Shown here piece by piece: positions 27,323 to 36,012 of a DNA stretch of 64,000 bases; within the stretch, counting starts at the first letter, position 1; each line of letters begins with the position of its first letter. Position numbers and translations under genes: made by a program. Below the pieces are notes generated by a model. The model did no database searches and was not told the DNA's origin. It saw nothing but the letters and a program-made list of their open reading frames with translations. Source of the DNA: JAIBCC01 sp963763855 (GTDB lineage Bacteria; Acidobacteriota; Blastocatellia; Pyrinomonadales; Pyrinomonadaceae); assembly GCA_963763855.1 (NCBI GenBank), contig CAVXPU010000002.1, forward strand, positions 1 through 64,000, given 5' to 3'.

Positions 27323-28720
27323 ATGAACACAAGTATAAAACCGAGTCTATCATTTTGGCAGATTTGGAATATGAGCTTTGGCTTTCTCGGCATTCAATAC
27401 GGGTTCGGCTTGCAGCAGGCGAATTTGAGTCCGATTTTCCGTTATCTCGATGCGGATGAATCGAAACTTCCCGTTTTGTGGCTTGCCGGACCTATTACAG
27501 GCTTGCTTATTCAGCCGATTATCGGAGCGATCAGCGACGGAACTTGGACACGGTTTGGTAGGCGAAAACCGTTCTTCTTGGTCGGGGCGTTGGTCGGGAG
27601 CGTCGCGGTTTTGCTGATGCCTTATTCGCCTGTTTTGTGGATGGCGGTAGGTTTGTTTTGGATACTGGATGCTTCGATGAATACGGCGATGGAACCCTAC
27701 CGGGCGATGGTCGGCGACAAACTCAACGAAAAACAGAGGACTCTCGGGTTTTCCGTGCAGACCTTTATGATCGCGGGCGGACAAATCGCAGCGGGCTTTA
27801 TGCCAATTTTGCTTCTGTCATTGGGAATTTCGGGCTCCTCCAAAGAAGCCGACGGCGGTAAGCACATTCCGGATATCGTAAAATACTCATTCGTAATCGG
27901 AGTTGTTGCAATGCTTGTATCAATGGCTTGGACGAATTTTACAACCGACGAATATCCGCCGGACAACTTGGAAGAGTTTCGTGCGGAACAAGCCAAAAAA
28001 GGTGGTGTAATCGGCAAAATCATCCATGCCTTTAAAGAAATTTGGGATGCGATTCTCGAAATGCCGCAAGGTTTACGTCGTATTTGGTGGGTAAAACTTT
28101 TCACATGGTATGGCTTGCCTTTGATGTGGCAATATTTATCAATTTCGATTGCAAGACATTCGTTTAATGCACCGACACCTGATTCCCCGAATTTTGCGGA
28201 AGGTTCGTCATACGGCGGAGTTGCTTTCATCGTTATGAATGTTACTACAGTAGTTATGGCGTTTTTGCTGCCTTCAATCGTTAAGTTAATCGGCACTCGA
28301 ATGACATATGCCGCACTTTTGGTGCTCGGTGGATTAGGGTTTATTTCGATGCTTTTATTCACCAATATCAATTTCGTGCTGGCTTGTATGGTGCCGGTTG
28401 GAATTGCCTGGTCTGCAATTATTACGATTCCATTTATTATGACGACGTCGATTGTTCCGCAAAGAAGGACTGGCGTTTATATGGGTTTGCTCAATGCGTT
28501 TATCTGCATTCCGCAGATTTTAGAAATGGTGACGGTTGGGTTCTTTTACGATTCGCTGCTCGGCGGCGACGCTCGAAACGCGTTGGTTCTGTGCGGGATT
28601 TGTTTGATTTTAGGTGCAATTTGCTGTTTCTTTATTCCGAAAGACGTTGAGCCTAAATACGTAACTGAAGGCGATATTGCAGAAGCTGAAGCTCGCGGAA
28701 TGACAATGGGTGAGCCGTAA
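27323..28720 (+). CDS. MFS sugar transporter (GPH/SLC45-like)
   Basis: A 465-residue inner-membrane carrier with about 12 predicted helices. The N-terminus FWQIWNMSFGFLGIQYGFGL and the loop SDGTWTRFGRRKPFFLVGA match the glycoside-cation symporter-like group related to sucrose/maltose carriers; the RFGRRKP loop is the family signature. AGGAG lies 12 bp before ATG 27323. It sits inside the array of alpha-glucosidases (16 bp after copy 2), so it probably imports a disaccharide such as sucrose or maltose. Confidence 0.8.
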   Translation: MNTSIKPSLSFWQIWNMSFGFLGIQYGFGLQQANLSPIFRYLDADESKLPVLWLAGPITGLLIQPIIGAISDGTWTRFGRRKPFFLVGALVGSVAVLLMPYSPVLWMAVGLFWILDASMNTAMEPYRAMVGDKLNEKQRTLGFSVQTFMIAGGQIAAGFMPILLLSLGISGSSKEADGGKHIPDIVKYSFVIGVVAMLVSMAWTNFTTDEYPPDNLEEFRAEQAKKGGVIGKIIHAFKEIWDAILEMPQGLRRIWWVKLFTWYGLPLMWQYLSISIARHSFNAPTPDSPNFAEGSSYGGVAFIVMNVTTVVMAFLLPSIVKLIGTRMTYAALLVLGGLGFISMLLFTNINFVLACMVPVGIAWSAIITIPFIMTTSIVPQRRTGVYMGLLNAFICIPQILEMVTVGFFYDSLLGGDARNALVLCGICLILGAICCFFIPKDVEPKYVTEGDIAEAEARGMTMGEP

Positions 28721-28726
28721 AGAAAT

Positions 28727-28809
28727 TGCCCACGAAAGACGCGAAAGAAACGAAAAATTGTAAATCAGTTTTGTCTTCGTTTTCGTGTTTTTCGTGTTTT
28801 TCGTGGGCA
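28727..28809. repeat. Tandem-word palindrome before GH13 copy 3
   Basis: TGCCCACGAAA (28727-28737) pairs exactly with TTTCGTGGGCA (28799-28809). Between them the left arm repeats CGAAAGA-type words, and the right arm repeats TTTTTCGTG words at 8-9 nt spacing. It fills the space between the transporter stop (6 bp away) and the next start (18 bp away). Confidence 0.75.
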
Positions 28810-28827
28810 GAATTATTTTTATAAAAA

Positions 28828-30492
28828 ATGAGTGAATTAGAAAGAAAATGGTGGAAAGAAGCGGTCGTCTATCAGATTTATCCGCGATCATTCAAAGATA
28901 GTAATGGCGATGGTATTGGTGATTTACGTGGAATAATCGAAAAGCTGGATTACATTAAATCCTTGGGCATTGATGTGGTTTGGCTCAATCCGATTTTCAG
29001 TTCGCCGAATGATGATAACGGCTACGACGTTTCGGATTATCGTGGAATCATGGAAGATTTTGGGACAATGGCGGATTTTGACGAAATGCTCGAAGGATTC
29101 CACGAACGCGGGATAAAAGTCGTGCTTGATCTCGTAGCAAATCATTCATCCGACGAACATTTTTGGTTTCGCGAAGCACGCAAATCTCGGACAAATCCGT
29201 ATCGAAATTACTATCATTGGTGGAATGCCGAAGACGGAACTCCGCCAAAACGTTGGAGTTTTTTCGACGAAGAAGCGAACGCGTGGAAGTATGACGAACA
29301 GACAAATTCCTATTATTTGCACATTTTTTCCGTCAAGCAGCCAGATTTAAATTGGGAGAACCCGAAGCTTCGCCAAGAGATTTACGACGCTGTGAGATTT
29401 TGGTTTAATAAGGGTGTTGACGGTTTTCGGATGGATGTTATCACCTTTATTTCCAAAGATTTGCCGTTCAAGGAATTGCCAGAAAAATACAACGGAAATT
29501 TTGTTCAATATTACGCCGAAGGTCCAAAACTTCACGAATATTTGCAGGAATTTAACCGCGAAGTTTTATCCAAATATGACATTATGACCGTCGCCGAAGG
29601 TCCCGGAACGACGACCGAAAATGTGCTCGATTTCGTTGACGAAGATCGCCACGAACTCAACATGTCGTATCACTTTGATATCAGCAATCTCGGGCACAAA
29701 GATTTAGCGAAAAAGCTGCTGGATCCTGCGGGTTGGAATTTTCTCGAATTTAAAGAGATTTTCCGCAAATGGGACGCGGTTTTCGAGCATAAAGGCTGGG
29801 GAACGGTTTACCTCGGCAATCACGATTTTCCGCGTATGGTTTCGCGTTGGGGAAATGATTCGGCGGAATTTCGCGAAGTCTCGTCAAAAATGTTGACCAC
29901 ATTTCTGCTAACGATGCGTGGAACACCTTACTATTATTTCGGCGACGAACTCGGAATGACGAACATTCGTTTCGACAACATCGAAGATTACCGCGACATC
30001 ATGACCATCAATTTGCACAAATTGATCTCATCGGAAGGCGGCGATTTGGATGAATTTATGGAATCGCAAAAAATCATCGGACGCGACAACGGACGCACTC
30101 CGTTTCAATGGGATAATTCGGAAAATGCAGGATTCACGAGTGGAAAACCTTGGTTAAAAATCAATCCGAATTACAAAGAAATCAACGCCGAAACGCAAGA
30201 AACGGACGAAAATTCGTCGTTAAATTATTTCCGCAATCTAGTCAAATTCCGCAAAGAAAATCACGCTCTGATTTACGGAAAATCTGAATATTACGATCTG
30301 GAAAATGAATCGGTTTTTGCTTATTCCAGAGAATTAGACGGGCGTAAACTATTGATTTTAGTGAATTTCAAAGAAAATGAAGCAACGGTAAATGTGAAAT
30401 TTGATTTGGTAAATGCAAAAGTTTTGTTTGGAAATTATGATAGTTTCAATGGACACTTGAAACCGTATCAAGCCGTAATTTTAAAAGTTTAA
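28828..30492 (+). CDS. GH13 alpha-glucosidase, cytoplasmic (copy 3)
   Basis: A 554-residue GH13 enzyme without a signal peptide, so it should act on imported sugar. Motifs: DLVANHSSDEH, GFRMDVITF (nucleophile Asp203), TVAEGPG (Glu257) and GNHDFPRMVSRWG (Asp333). It is collinear with copies 1 and 2 apart from lacking the lipoprotein leader. Its position immediately after the transporter gene supports an intracellular role that complements the two exported paralogues. Confidence 0.87.
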   Translation: MSELERKWWKEAVVYQIYPRSFKDSNGDGIGDLRGIIEKLDYIKSLGIDVVWLNPIFSSPNDDNGYDVSDYRGIMEDFGTMADFDEMLEGFHERGIKVVLDLVANHSSDEHFWFREARKSRTNPYRNYYHWWNAEDGTPPKRWSFFDEEANAWKYDEQTNSYYLHIFSVKQPDLNWENPKLRQEIYDAVRFWFNKGVDGFRMDVITFISKDLPFKELPEKYNGNFVQYYAEGPKLHEYLQEFNREVLSKYDIMTVAEGPGTTTENVLDFVDEDRHELNMSYHFDISNLGHKDLAKKLLDPAGWNFLEFKEIFRKWDAVFEHKGWGTVYLGNHDFPRMVSRWGNDSAEFREVSSKMLTTFLLTMRGTPYYYFGDELGMTNIRFDNIEDYRDIMTINLHKLISSEGGDLDEFMESQKIIGRDNGRTPFQWDNSENAGFTSGKPWLKINPNYKEINAETQETDENSSLNYFRNLVKFRKENHALIYGKSEYYDLENESVFAYSRELDGRKLLILVNFKENEATVNVKFDLVNAKVLFGNYDSFNGHLKPYQAVILKV

Positions 30493-30497
30493 GCATT

Positions 30498-30607
30498 GGA
30501 ACGCCAGCATCGTGCTGGCAATGAACGCGAGAGCGTTCAAATAATCTCGGCGATAATTAAGAAATGACATCGTTGCACGATGTATGCCGTCAAGATGACG
30601 GCGTTCC
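30498..30607. repeat. BIME upstream of the GH32 gene
   Basis: GGAACGCCAGCATCGTGCTGGCA-type hairpin (30498-30520) faces a TGCCGTC..GACGGCGTTCC hairpin (30585-30607). The outer GGAACGCC/GGCGTTCC heads are inverted copies while the inner stems differ. An internal GAACGCGAGAGCGTTC stem is at about 30523-30538. It lies 5 bp from the stop before it and 5 bp from the start after it. Confidence 0.8.
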
Positions 30608-30612
30608 TTTTT

Positions 30613-32130
30613 ATGAAAGTTCTATTCATCATTCTGCTTTTTTCTACCAGTCTTTTTGCACAATACGACGAACCCCATCGTCCGCAATTTCATTTTTCGC
30701 CGCCTGCAAATTGGATGAATGATCCAAACGGAATGGTCTATCACAACGGCGAATATCACCTTTTCTACCAATACTATCCGAATGATACGGTCTGGGGACC
30801 GATGCACTGGGGACACGCCGTGAGCCGTGATTTGATTCATTGGGAAAGGCTTCCGATCGCACTTTACCCTGATAAATTGGGCTATATTTTTTCGGGAAGT
30901 GCGGTGGTTGATAAGCAAAACACCTCGGGTTTCGGCACAAAAAATAAACCTCCAATGGTCGCAATGTTCACTTATCATTTGATGGAAGGCGAAAAAGCGG
31001 GACGCAAGGACTTCCAGTCTCAGGGCGTAGCTTATTCAAATGATAACGGAAGAACTTGGACGAAATACAACAAAAATCCGGTAATTCCAAACATCGAAAA
31101 CATCAAAGATTTCCGCGACACAAAAGTGTTTTGGAACGAAAAGTTAAAATCGTGGTCGGTTGTTTTCGCGGTTGGAAATCACGTCCGGTTTTATAATTCA
31201 CCGAATTTAAAAGAATGGAGAATGACCGGGGAATTTGGAAAAACTGAAGGCACGCATGCCGGAGTATGGGAATGTCCGGATTTGTTTCCCTTGAAAATAA
31301 GCGGCAAAACAAAATGGATCTTACTTGTCAGCATCAATCCCGGCGGAGCTAATGGCGGTTCGGCAACGCAGTATTTTATCGGCGATTTCGACGGTATAAC
31401 TTTTAGAAACGACAATAAATCCGACGAGGTTTTATGGCTTGATTACGGACGCGACAATTATGCCGGCGTAACTTGGTCAAACACTCCGAATAATCGTCGA
31501 ATTTTTCTCGGCTGGATGAGCAATTGGGATTACGCACAGAAAGTTCCAACCGAAAAATGGCGAAGTGCGATGACTTTGCCGCGTGAATTGAGTTTGAGGC
31601 AGACCGAAAAAGGTCTGCGGTTGGTGCAAACTCCAGTCAAAGAAACTGCAAAATTGCGAAACGGACAATTTTTAGGCATCAAAAATGAGGAAATTGCCAA
31701 AGAACTAAGTATTGGCGGAGAGAAATCTTCATTAGTTGAAATGGATTTGGAAATTGATTTATCCAAAACTACTGCCACAGATTTTGGTGTTGAACTGAGC
31801 AATGCAAAAGGCGAAATTTACAAAATTGGCTACGATATTGCGACCAAAAAATTCTATTCTGATCGCACCAAATCAGGTAAAAAAGATTTTTCCGATGTTT
31901 TTGGCAAAAACAAACATTTTGCAGCACGAATCAATAATAATAATCGGCTGAAACTTCATCTTTTCTTTGATAAAGCATCAGTCGAAATGTTTGCGGATAA
32001 TGGCGAAATTGCGATGACTGATATTTTCTTTCCGAGCGAAGATTTTACGAAGTTCAAATTTTTCAGTAATGGCGGAAGGACGGTTTTTGCAAAAGCAACT
32101 GCGTGGAATTTGAAGTCAATTTGGCATTAA
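30613..32130 (+). CDS. GH32 beta-fructosidase (levanase/invertase-like), exported
   Basis: A 505-residue exported glycoside hydrolase expected to release fructose from sucrose or fructans. The signal peptide is MKVLFIILLFSTSLFAQ. GH32 motifs are clear: NWMNDPNG (nucleophile Asp37), FRDTKVFW (transition-state Asp169) and VWECPDLF (acid/base Glu220). The C-terminal beta-sandwich ends with SVEMFADNGEIAMTDIFFP, typical of GH32. The start at 30613 is chosen for the signal peptide; it follows the BIME with no clear Shine-Dalgarno sequence. It is convergent with the xylF-like gene, one base apart. Confidence 0.88.
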   Translation: MKVLFIILLFSTSLFAQYDEPHRPQFHFSPPANWMNDPNGMVYHNGEYHLFYQYYPNDTVWGPMHWGHAVSRDLIHWERLPIALYPDKLGYIFSGSAVVDKQNTSGFGTKNKPPMVAMFTYHLMEGEKAGRKDFQSQGVAYSNDNGRTWTKYNKNPVIPNIENIKDFRDTKVFWNEKLKSWSVVFAVGNHVRFYNSPNLKEWRMTGEFGKTEGTHAGVWECPDLFPLKISGKTKWILLVSINPGGANGGSATQYFIGDFDGITFRNDNKSDEVLWLDYGRDNYAGVTWSNTPNNRRIFLGWMSNWDYAQKVPTEKWRSAMTLPRELSLRQTEKGLRLVQTPVKETAKLRNGQFLGIKNEEIAKELSIGGEKSSLVEMDLEIDLSKTTATDFGVELSNAKGEIYKIGYDIATKKFYSDRTKSGKKDFSDVFGKNKHFAARINNNNRLKLHLFFDKASVEMFADNGEIAMTDIFFPSEDFTKFKFFSNGGRTVFAKATAWNLKSIWH

Positions 32131-32131
32131 A

Positions 32132-33190
32132 TTATTGATTCTTAGGTCTTTGATCCGCCGGAATATTGGCAAAAATGTCATCGTATTTTTGATAACCGTC
32201 TTTCACTATGTCCATCAAATTCGATTTATCAATTACCTTTGGTTCGATAAATACAAAAGGAATTTCTTTGTTTACGGCTTTCATCGTTTTAGTAGTCGTA
32301 ATCTTTTCGCCTTTTGCAAGTTTTACAGCGGCTTCAACGGCGGCATAAGCTAACGGCTGAATCGGTTTATAAACCGTCATTGATTGTTCGCCTTGTGCAA
32401 TTCTCTGCAAGCCATCGATCTGTGCGTCCATTCCTGTCACCACAACTTTGCCGACCAAACCTTGTGATTTCAACGCTTGAATTGCTCCCCCGGCTGTTCC
32501 ATCATTTGAACATACAAAAGCGACGACTTCATTTTTATTCTGCGTCAGTGCGTTTTCGGCAATCTTCAAAGCCTCTTCGGGTGACCAATCTTTTGCGTTT
32601 TGATCCGCTACAATTTTGATTTCGCCTTTATCGATGACTGGCTTCAAAATCTCGTTTTGCACGCCTTTCATAATGTTTGCGTTGTTGTCCGTCGGAGCTC
32701 CGTAAATTAAGACATAATTACCTTTAGGAGCATTTTTCAGAGCATATTCGGCTTGCATTTGTCCAGCTGTTGAATGCAAATGCGAGACCAAAACGTCAAC
32801 CTCATCGCTCAAAATCAGGCGATCATAACTAACAACCGGAATGCCCTGTTTCTTGGCTTTTTCAACCGCGGTCGCCATCACTTGTCCGTTGTGCGGAGCA
32901 ATTATCAATACATCGACGCCCTTCGTCAAAAAATCGTCAACCTGCTTTAATTGCTTTTCATCGTTGCTCTCTGCAACGCTCGTTTCCACTTCCGCACCAA
33001 GTTCGGCAGCACGTTTCTCGACCAATTCCTTATCTTTCGTCCAATGCTCCTTGAGCGTATCCATCGAAAAACCGATGCGGATTTTGCCGTCTTTTTTCTT
33101 TGTGGCGGTGTTCGCTTGCTGTTGATTTGGATTTACACAAGCCGATAAAAACAAAGCCGTGAAGATTAAGATCATTGATATCTGTTTCAT
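32132..33190 (-). CDS. xylF: XylF-like sugar-binding lipoprotein
   Basis: A 352-residue periplasmic binding protein (type 1 fold) of the xylose/ribose ABC importer class. The lipoprotein signal is MKQISMILIFTALFLSAC, with Cys18. KIRIGFSMDTLKEHWTKD opens the domain, and VSYDRLILSDEVDVLVSHL resembles XylF. FVCSNDGTAGGAIQAL and VVTGMDAQIDGLQRIAQGEQ are ligand-contact regions. Its ATG overlaps the stop of the upstream debranching-like gene by 4 bp. No ABC permease or ATPase is in the window, so it is either an orphan binding protein or partners with distant genes. Confidence 0.83.
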   Translation of the reverse strand: MKQISMILIFTALFLSACVNPNQQQANTATKKKDGKIRIGFSMDTLKEHWTKDKELVEKRAAELGAEVETSVAESNDEKQLKQVDDFLTKGVDVLIIAPHNGQVMATAVEKAKKQGIPVVSYDRLILSDEVDVLVSHLHSTAGQMQAEYALKNAPKGNYVLIYGAPTDNNANIMKGVQNEILKPVIDKGEIKIVADQNAKDWSPEEALKIAENALTQNKNEVVAFVCSNDGTAGGAIQALKSQGLVGKVVVTGMDAQIDGLQRIAQGEQSMTVYKPIQPLAYAAVEAAVKLAKGEKITTTKTMKAVNKEIPFVFIEPKVIDKSNLMDIVKDGYQKYDDIFANIPADQRPKNQ

Positions 33191-35874
33191 TTTTTCTTTC
33201 CTTTTACGTTGTTTATCGATTCAAGCGGCAGCGTTATTTCGCGTTTGAAGAATGAATTTCTATCGCCTTCAAATTTGACGTTCAAAACTTGTTCGCCTGT
33301 CCGATTAGTTGTAATCTTAACGCCGTCAACTTCTTTCAAACGCTTGGTAGAATTGACGTTAAGCGAATATATTTGACCGCCGAGACCTTCCAATACTAAA
33401 TATAATCCATCACTTTTTGCTTGCGATTTGATAATTTTCAAACCCGTGTTTTCTTGCCCGGCTTGCAGATCAGGCGTCTTCCAATAGACGTCCGTTCCGT
33501 CGTCCAAAAGATAAACGATTTCCGCATTCGCGGTTGCATCAAACTGAATTTCGGCTTGCTGAATATCGCCCATTTGTTGGATTTGAAAAGGCGTTTTCTT
33601 GCCTGAAATCGTGACCGATTTGATAACGGCATCAAGCGGAAACGACGGTGAAACAATGAGTTTTGCCGGAGTGGTTCCAATTTTTTGTGCAACTGTAATC
33701 GTAAGTTTCCCTTTTTCGCGTTTAGCTTTGAAATCAAAAGAATTTCCGCCTGCTCGAATTGATTTCACCTCATAATTATCCCAATTTGCCGGAACCTGAG
33801 GTGCAAATTTCAGAGTTTTTCCGGCATTTGAGACTTCAATTCCTAACATTCCACGCAAAAACGGCGAAATTACCATCGCTTCCGACCAAACTTGATGATG
33901 CGAACTTCGCCCAAATGGAGCGTTAAAATCGCCAGATAAAAGCTCAGTTACATAGCCCAACGCATTTGAATACGTCAGCAAACTATTTGCCATCAAAGCT
34001 TGATTCCCAACGTGCGGACGACCATATTTGTAAGCTCCTACCGATTGCCAACCCGTAAATAATCCCCAAACGGAGCCGTAATGATACGAAAGCGGATCGT
34101 AAAGTTGCGAATCATCGGCGAGAATTCTCGAACCCCAATCCGTCGAGATTTTGGCACTTCCCAAACGGTCAATTTGCTTTTGTGCCTTCGCGTCGTCCAT
34201 CGTTTTCCACCACAGAGGAACTGCCGGAAGAACAGTATCTTCATCGTATAACATCTTTGTTTGCAATTCGTTGAGACGTTTTTGCCGACGTTCAAGATTT
34301 GGTCCGGGTTCAGCCTTTACTGGTTCTTTGCGTGGAATTTGAGTGGAATAAGCATAAAAACCTTTGTCATCCATCCAATAAGTTTTTTCCATCGCAACGC
34401 GGCATTTTTCGGCGTTGGCTTTGGCACGCGTCGCGGTTGCGGTGTCACCAATTGCTTCCGCCATTTCCGCCATATTTTTCGAAGCTTCGATCCAAACGCC
34501 TTGCAGATAAATTTCTTCATGCGGCGGATATAACGCACCGCCCTCCACCCAACCGTGTCCGAACTTTGTGTTTTCGATCAAACCGTTGCCGTCGGTGTCG
34601 GTCGCTTCTTCGTATTTGTAGGCTTTTAAGATCGAATCATAGTTCGCTTTTAGGTATTCAAGGTCGCCACTTGCCTCGTATAAATCTCGATTAACTATTA
34701 TATACAAAGGAGTTGCGTCGGTAGAATTCCACGCATACGGATAACCTTTCCACCAATCGGTGAGCGTCGCAGATTGCGAAATTTCGTGCGGAATTTTGCC
34801 GTCATCGCGTTGATATTTTTTCAGGAAATCAATTGCTTGCTTGGACGTTGAAAAATCGCCGTATGAATTTATCGCTAAAGCTGTCCACATCGAATCGCGT
34901 CCAAAAAACCACGCAAAACCCGGACGTTCGGAATCGCCGGAAGTTCTGAAACCTGCAACTAAACCAGTTCCCAAAAACGGATTGGTGGCAACGCCTTTTT
35001 CCGTGCCGATTTTTGCCCAATCAAAGGCTGTGTTCAGACGTTCGTCAGGTGTTGTAACGTGAGTAGTTTTGCTCAAAAAATCTTCGTAATATTTGACGTT
35101 TTGTTCGTAGAGCGGAATCGCATTATTGAGCAATCTATTGTAAGTTTCAACAGCTTTTGCACGTCCATCGGTGCTTCCGGTAATCACAATCGGAACGAAA
35201 TATTTTGTCGCATCTTGTTGTGATAATTGGACTTGATAGCGAACCGGAACATCTTTCGGTTCTTCCTGATAAGGCATTAGTGAAACATCTTTCGCATCAG
35301 GCGTGCCGATAATTCCGACGAATTTCTGCGTTTCTTCACCGATAAAATAATACTTGTCTTTTTCGTCTTGACCGTAAAAATTGGTCATCAAATTTCCCGC
35401 CCACATCAGTTTTAATTTCGGACGAAACGCAACATCAATCGTCATCGGTAATTTCGTATTGATGTCGAGCAGAATTACCAAACCTTGTTCATCGACCGGA
35501 GCGTAGATGATTTGCTTGACGGTGAAAGCCGCGTGCGAGTAAGTAAAAGTCGTAGCTTCAGGGCGAACTTTGATGCTCGTCAGCAATTCCGAACCGCGAA
35601 ACGGAAGATTATAGCCTTCGATTTTGAAATAAAATTCAAGATCATCCAAAATCTTCATCGGATAAACCCACGCTTCCATGTTGCGATGCTCGTAGCCGAA
35701 AGCCGCCGATTTTCGTCCGAGAACATCATAAAACGAACCGTTTTGCGAACGGCGGGAAAGTTCGAGTCGGCTTTGTGGTAAGTCTTTTTTTGCGATAAAT
35801 TTGCTCGGAGTTTGTGCAAAATTGCATATGGTTAAAAGGCAGATTAAGAAGGCGAAAATCGGTATTTTTTTCAT
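33187..35874 (-). CDS. Exported amylo-alpha-1,6-glucosidase-like (alpha/alpha-toroid) glycosidase
   Basis: An 895-residue exported protein with signal MKKIPIFAFLICLLTICNFA. Residues about 330-640 resemble the (alpha/alpha)6 debranching-enzyme/GH133-like catalytic region: FAWFFGRDSMWTALAINSYG, QRDDGKIPHE, STDATPLYIIVNRDLYEASG and HGWVEGG. Flanking beta domains lie on both sides. The precise GH family and linkage specificity are not certain. The start at 35874 lies 12 bp after a BIME; an upstream in-frame start would be encoded by the repeat itself. It overlaps the xylF-like start by 4 bp. Confidence 0.72.
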   Translation of the reverse strand: MKKIPIFAFLICLLTICNFAQTPSKFIAKKDLPQSRLELSRRSQNGSFYDVLGRKSAAFGYEHRNMEAWVYPMKILDDLEFYFKIEGYNLPFRGSELLTSIKVRPEATTFTYSHAAFTVKQIIYAPVDEQGLVILLDINTKLPMTIDVAFRPKLKLMWAGNLMTNFYGQDEKDKYYFIGEETQKFVGIIGTPDAKDVSLMPYQEEPKDVPVRYQVQLSQQDATKYFVPIVITGSTDGRAKAVETYNRLLNNAIPLYEQNVKYYEDFLSKTTHVTTPDERLNTAFDWAKIGTEKGVATNPFLGTGLVAGFRTSGDSERPGFAWFFGRDSMWTALAINSYGDFSTSKQAIDFLKKYQRDDGKIPHEISQSATLTDWWKGYPYAWNSTDATPLYIIVNRDLYEASGDLEYLKANYDSILKAYKYEEATDTDGNGLIENTKFGHGWVEGGALYPPHEEIYLQGVWIEASKNMAEMAEAIGDTATATRAKANAEKCRVAMEKTYWMDDKGFYAYSTQIPRKEPVKAEPGPNLERRQKRLNELQTKMLYDEDTVLPAVPLWWKTMDDAKAQKQIDRLGSAKISTDWGSRILADDSQLYDPLSYHYGSVWGLFTGWQSVGAYKYGRPHVGNQALMANSLLTYSNALGYVTELLSGDFNAPFGRSSHHQVWSEAMVISPFLRGMLGIEVSNAGKTLKFAPQVPANWDNYEVKSIRAGGNSFDFKAKREKGKLTITVAQKIGTTPAKLIVSPSFPLDAVIKSVTISGKKTPFQIQQMGDIQQAEIQFDATANAEIVYLLDDGTDVYWKTPDLQAGQENTGLKIIKSQAKSDGLYLVLEGLGGQIYSLNVNSTKRLKEVDGVKITTNRTGEQVLNVKFEGDRNSFFKREITLPLESINNVKGKKK

Positions 35875-35886
35875 AAAATTATGACT

Positions 35887-36012
35887 GGAACGCAGGCAGC
35901 TTGCCTGCACGAACACAAAGCGTTCGCAAAAAGTTTAAGTAAAAATCAACTTGAATTTATGCAACGACCGTTAGCGTTTTTCAAACGCTGGCAGGCTGGC
36001 AGCCTGCGTTCC
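35887..36012. repeat. 126-bp BIME between the GH97 and debranching-like genes
   Basis: GGAACGCAGGCAGCTTGCCT.. (from 35887) faces ..GGCAGCCTGCGTTCC (to 36012). Length, spacer and arms match the 126-bp element at 38131-38256; the spacers share AAAAATCAAC..GAATTTA and TTAGCGTTTT.CAAACGCT. The GH97 frame ends inside this repeat at 35971. Confidence 0.85.

Noticed and set aside
27697..28371. 224-codon minus-strand frame inside the MFS transporter
   Set aside because: Mirror of membrane-helix codons; the transporter is unambiguous on the plus strand.
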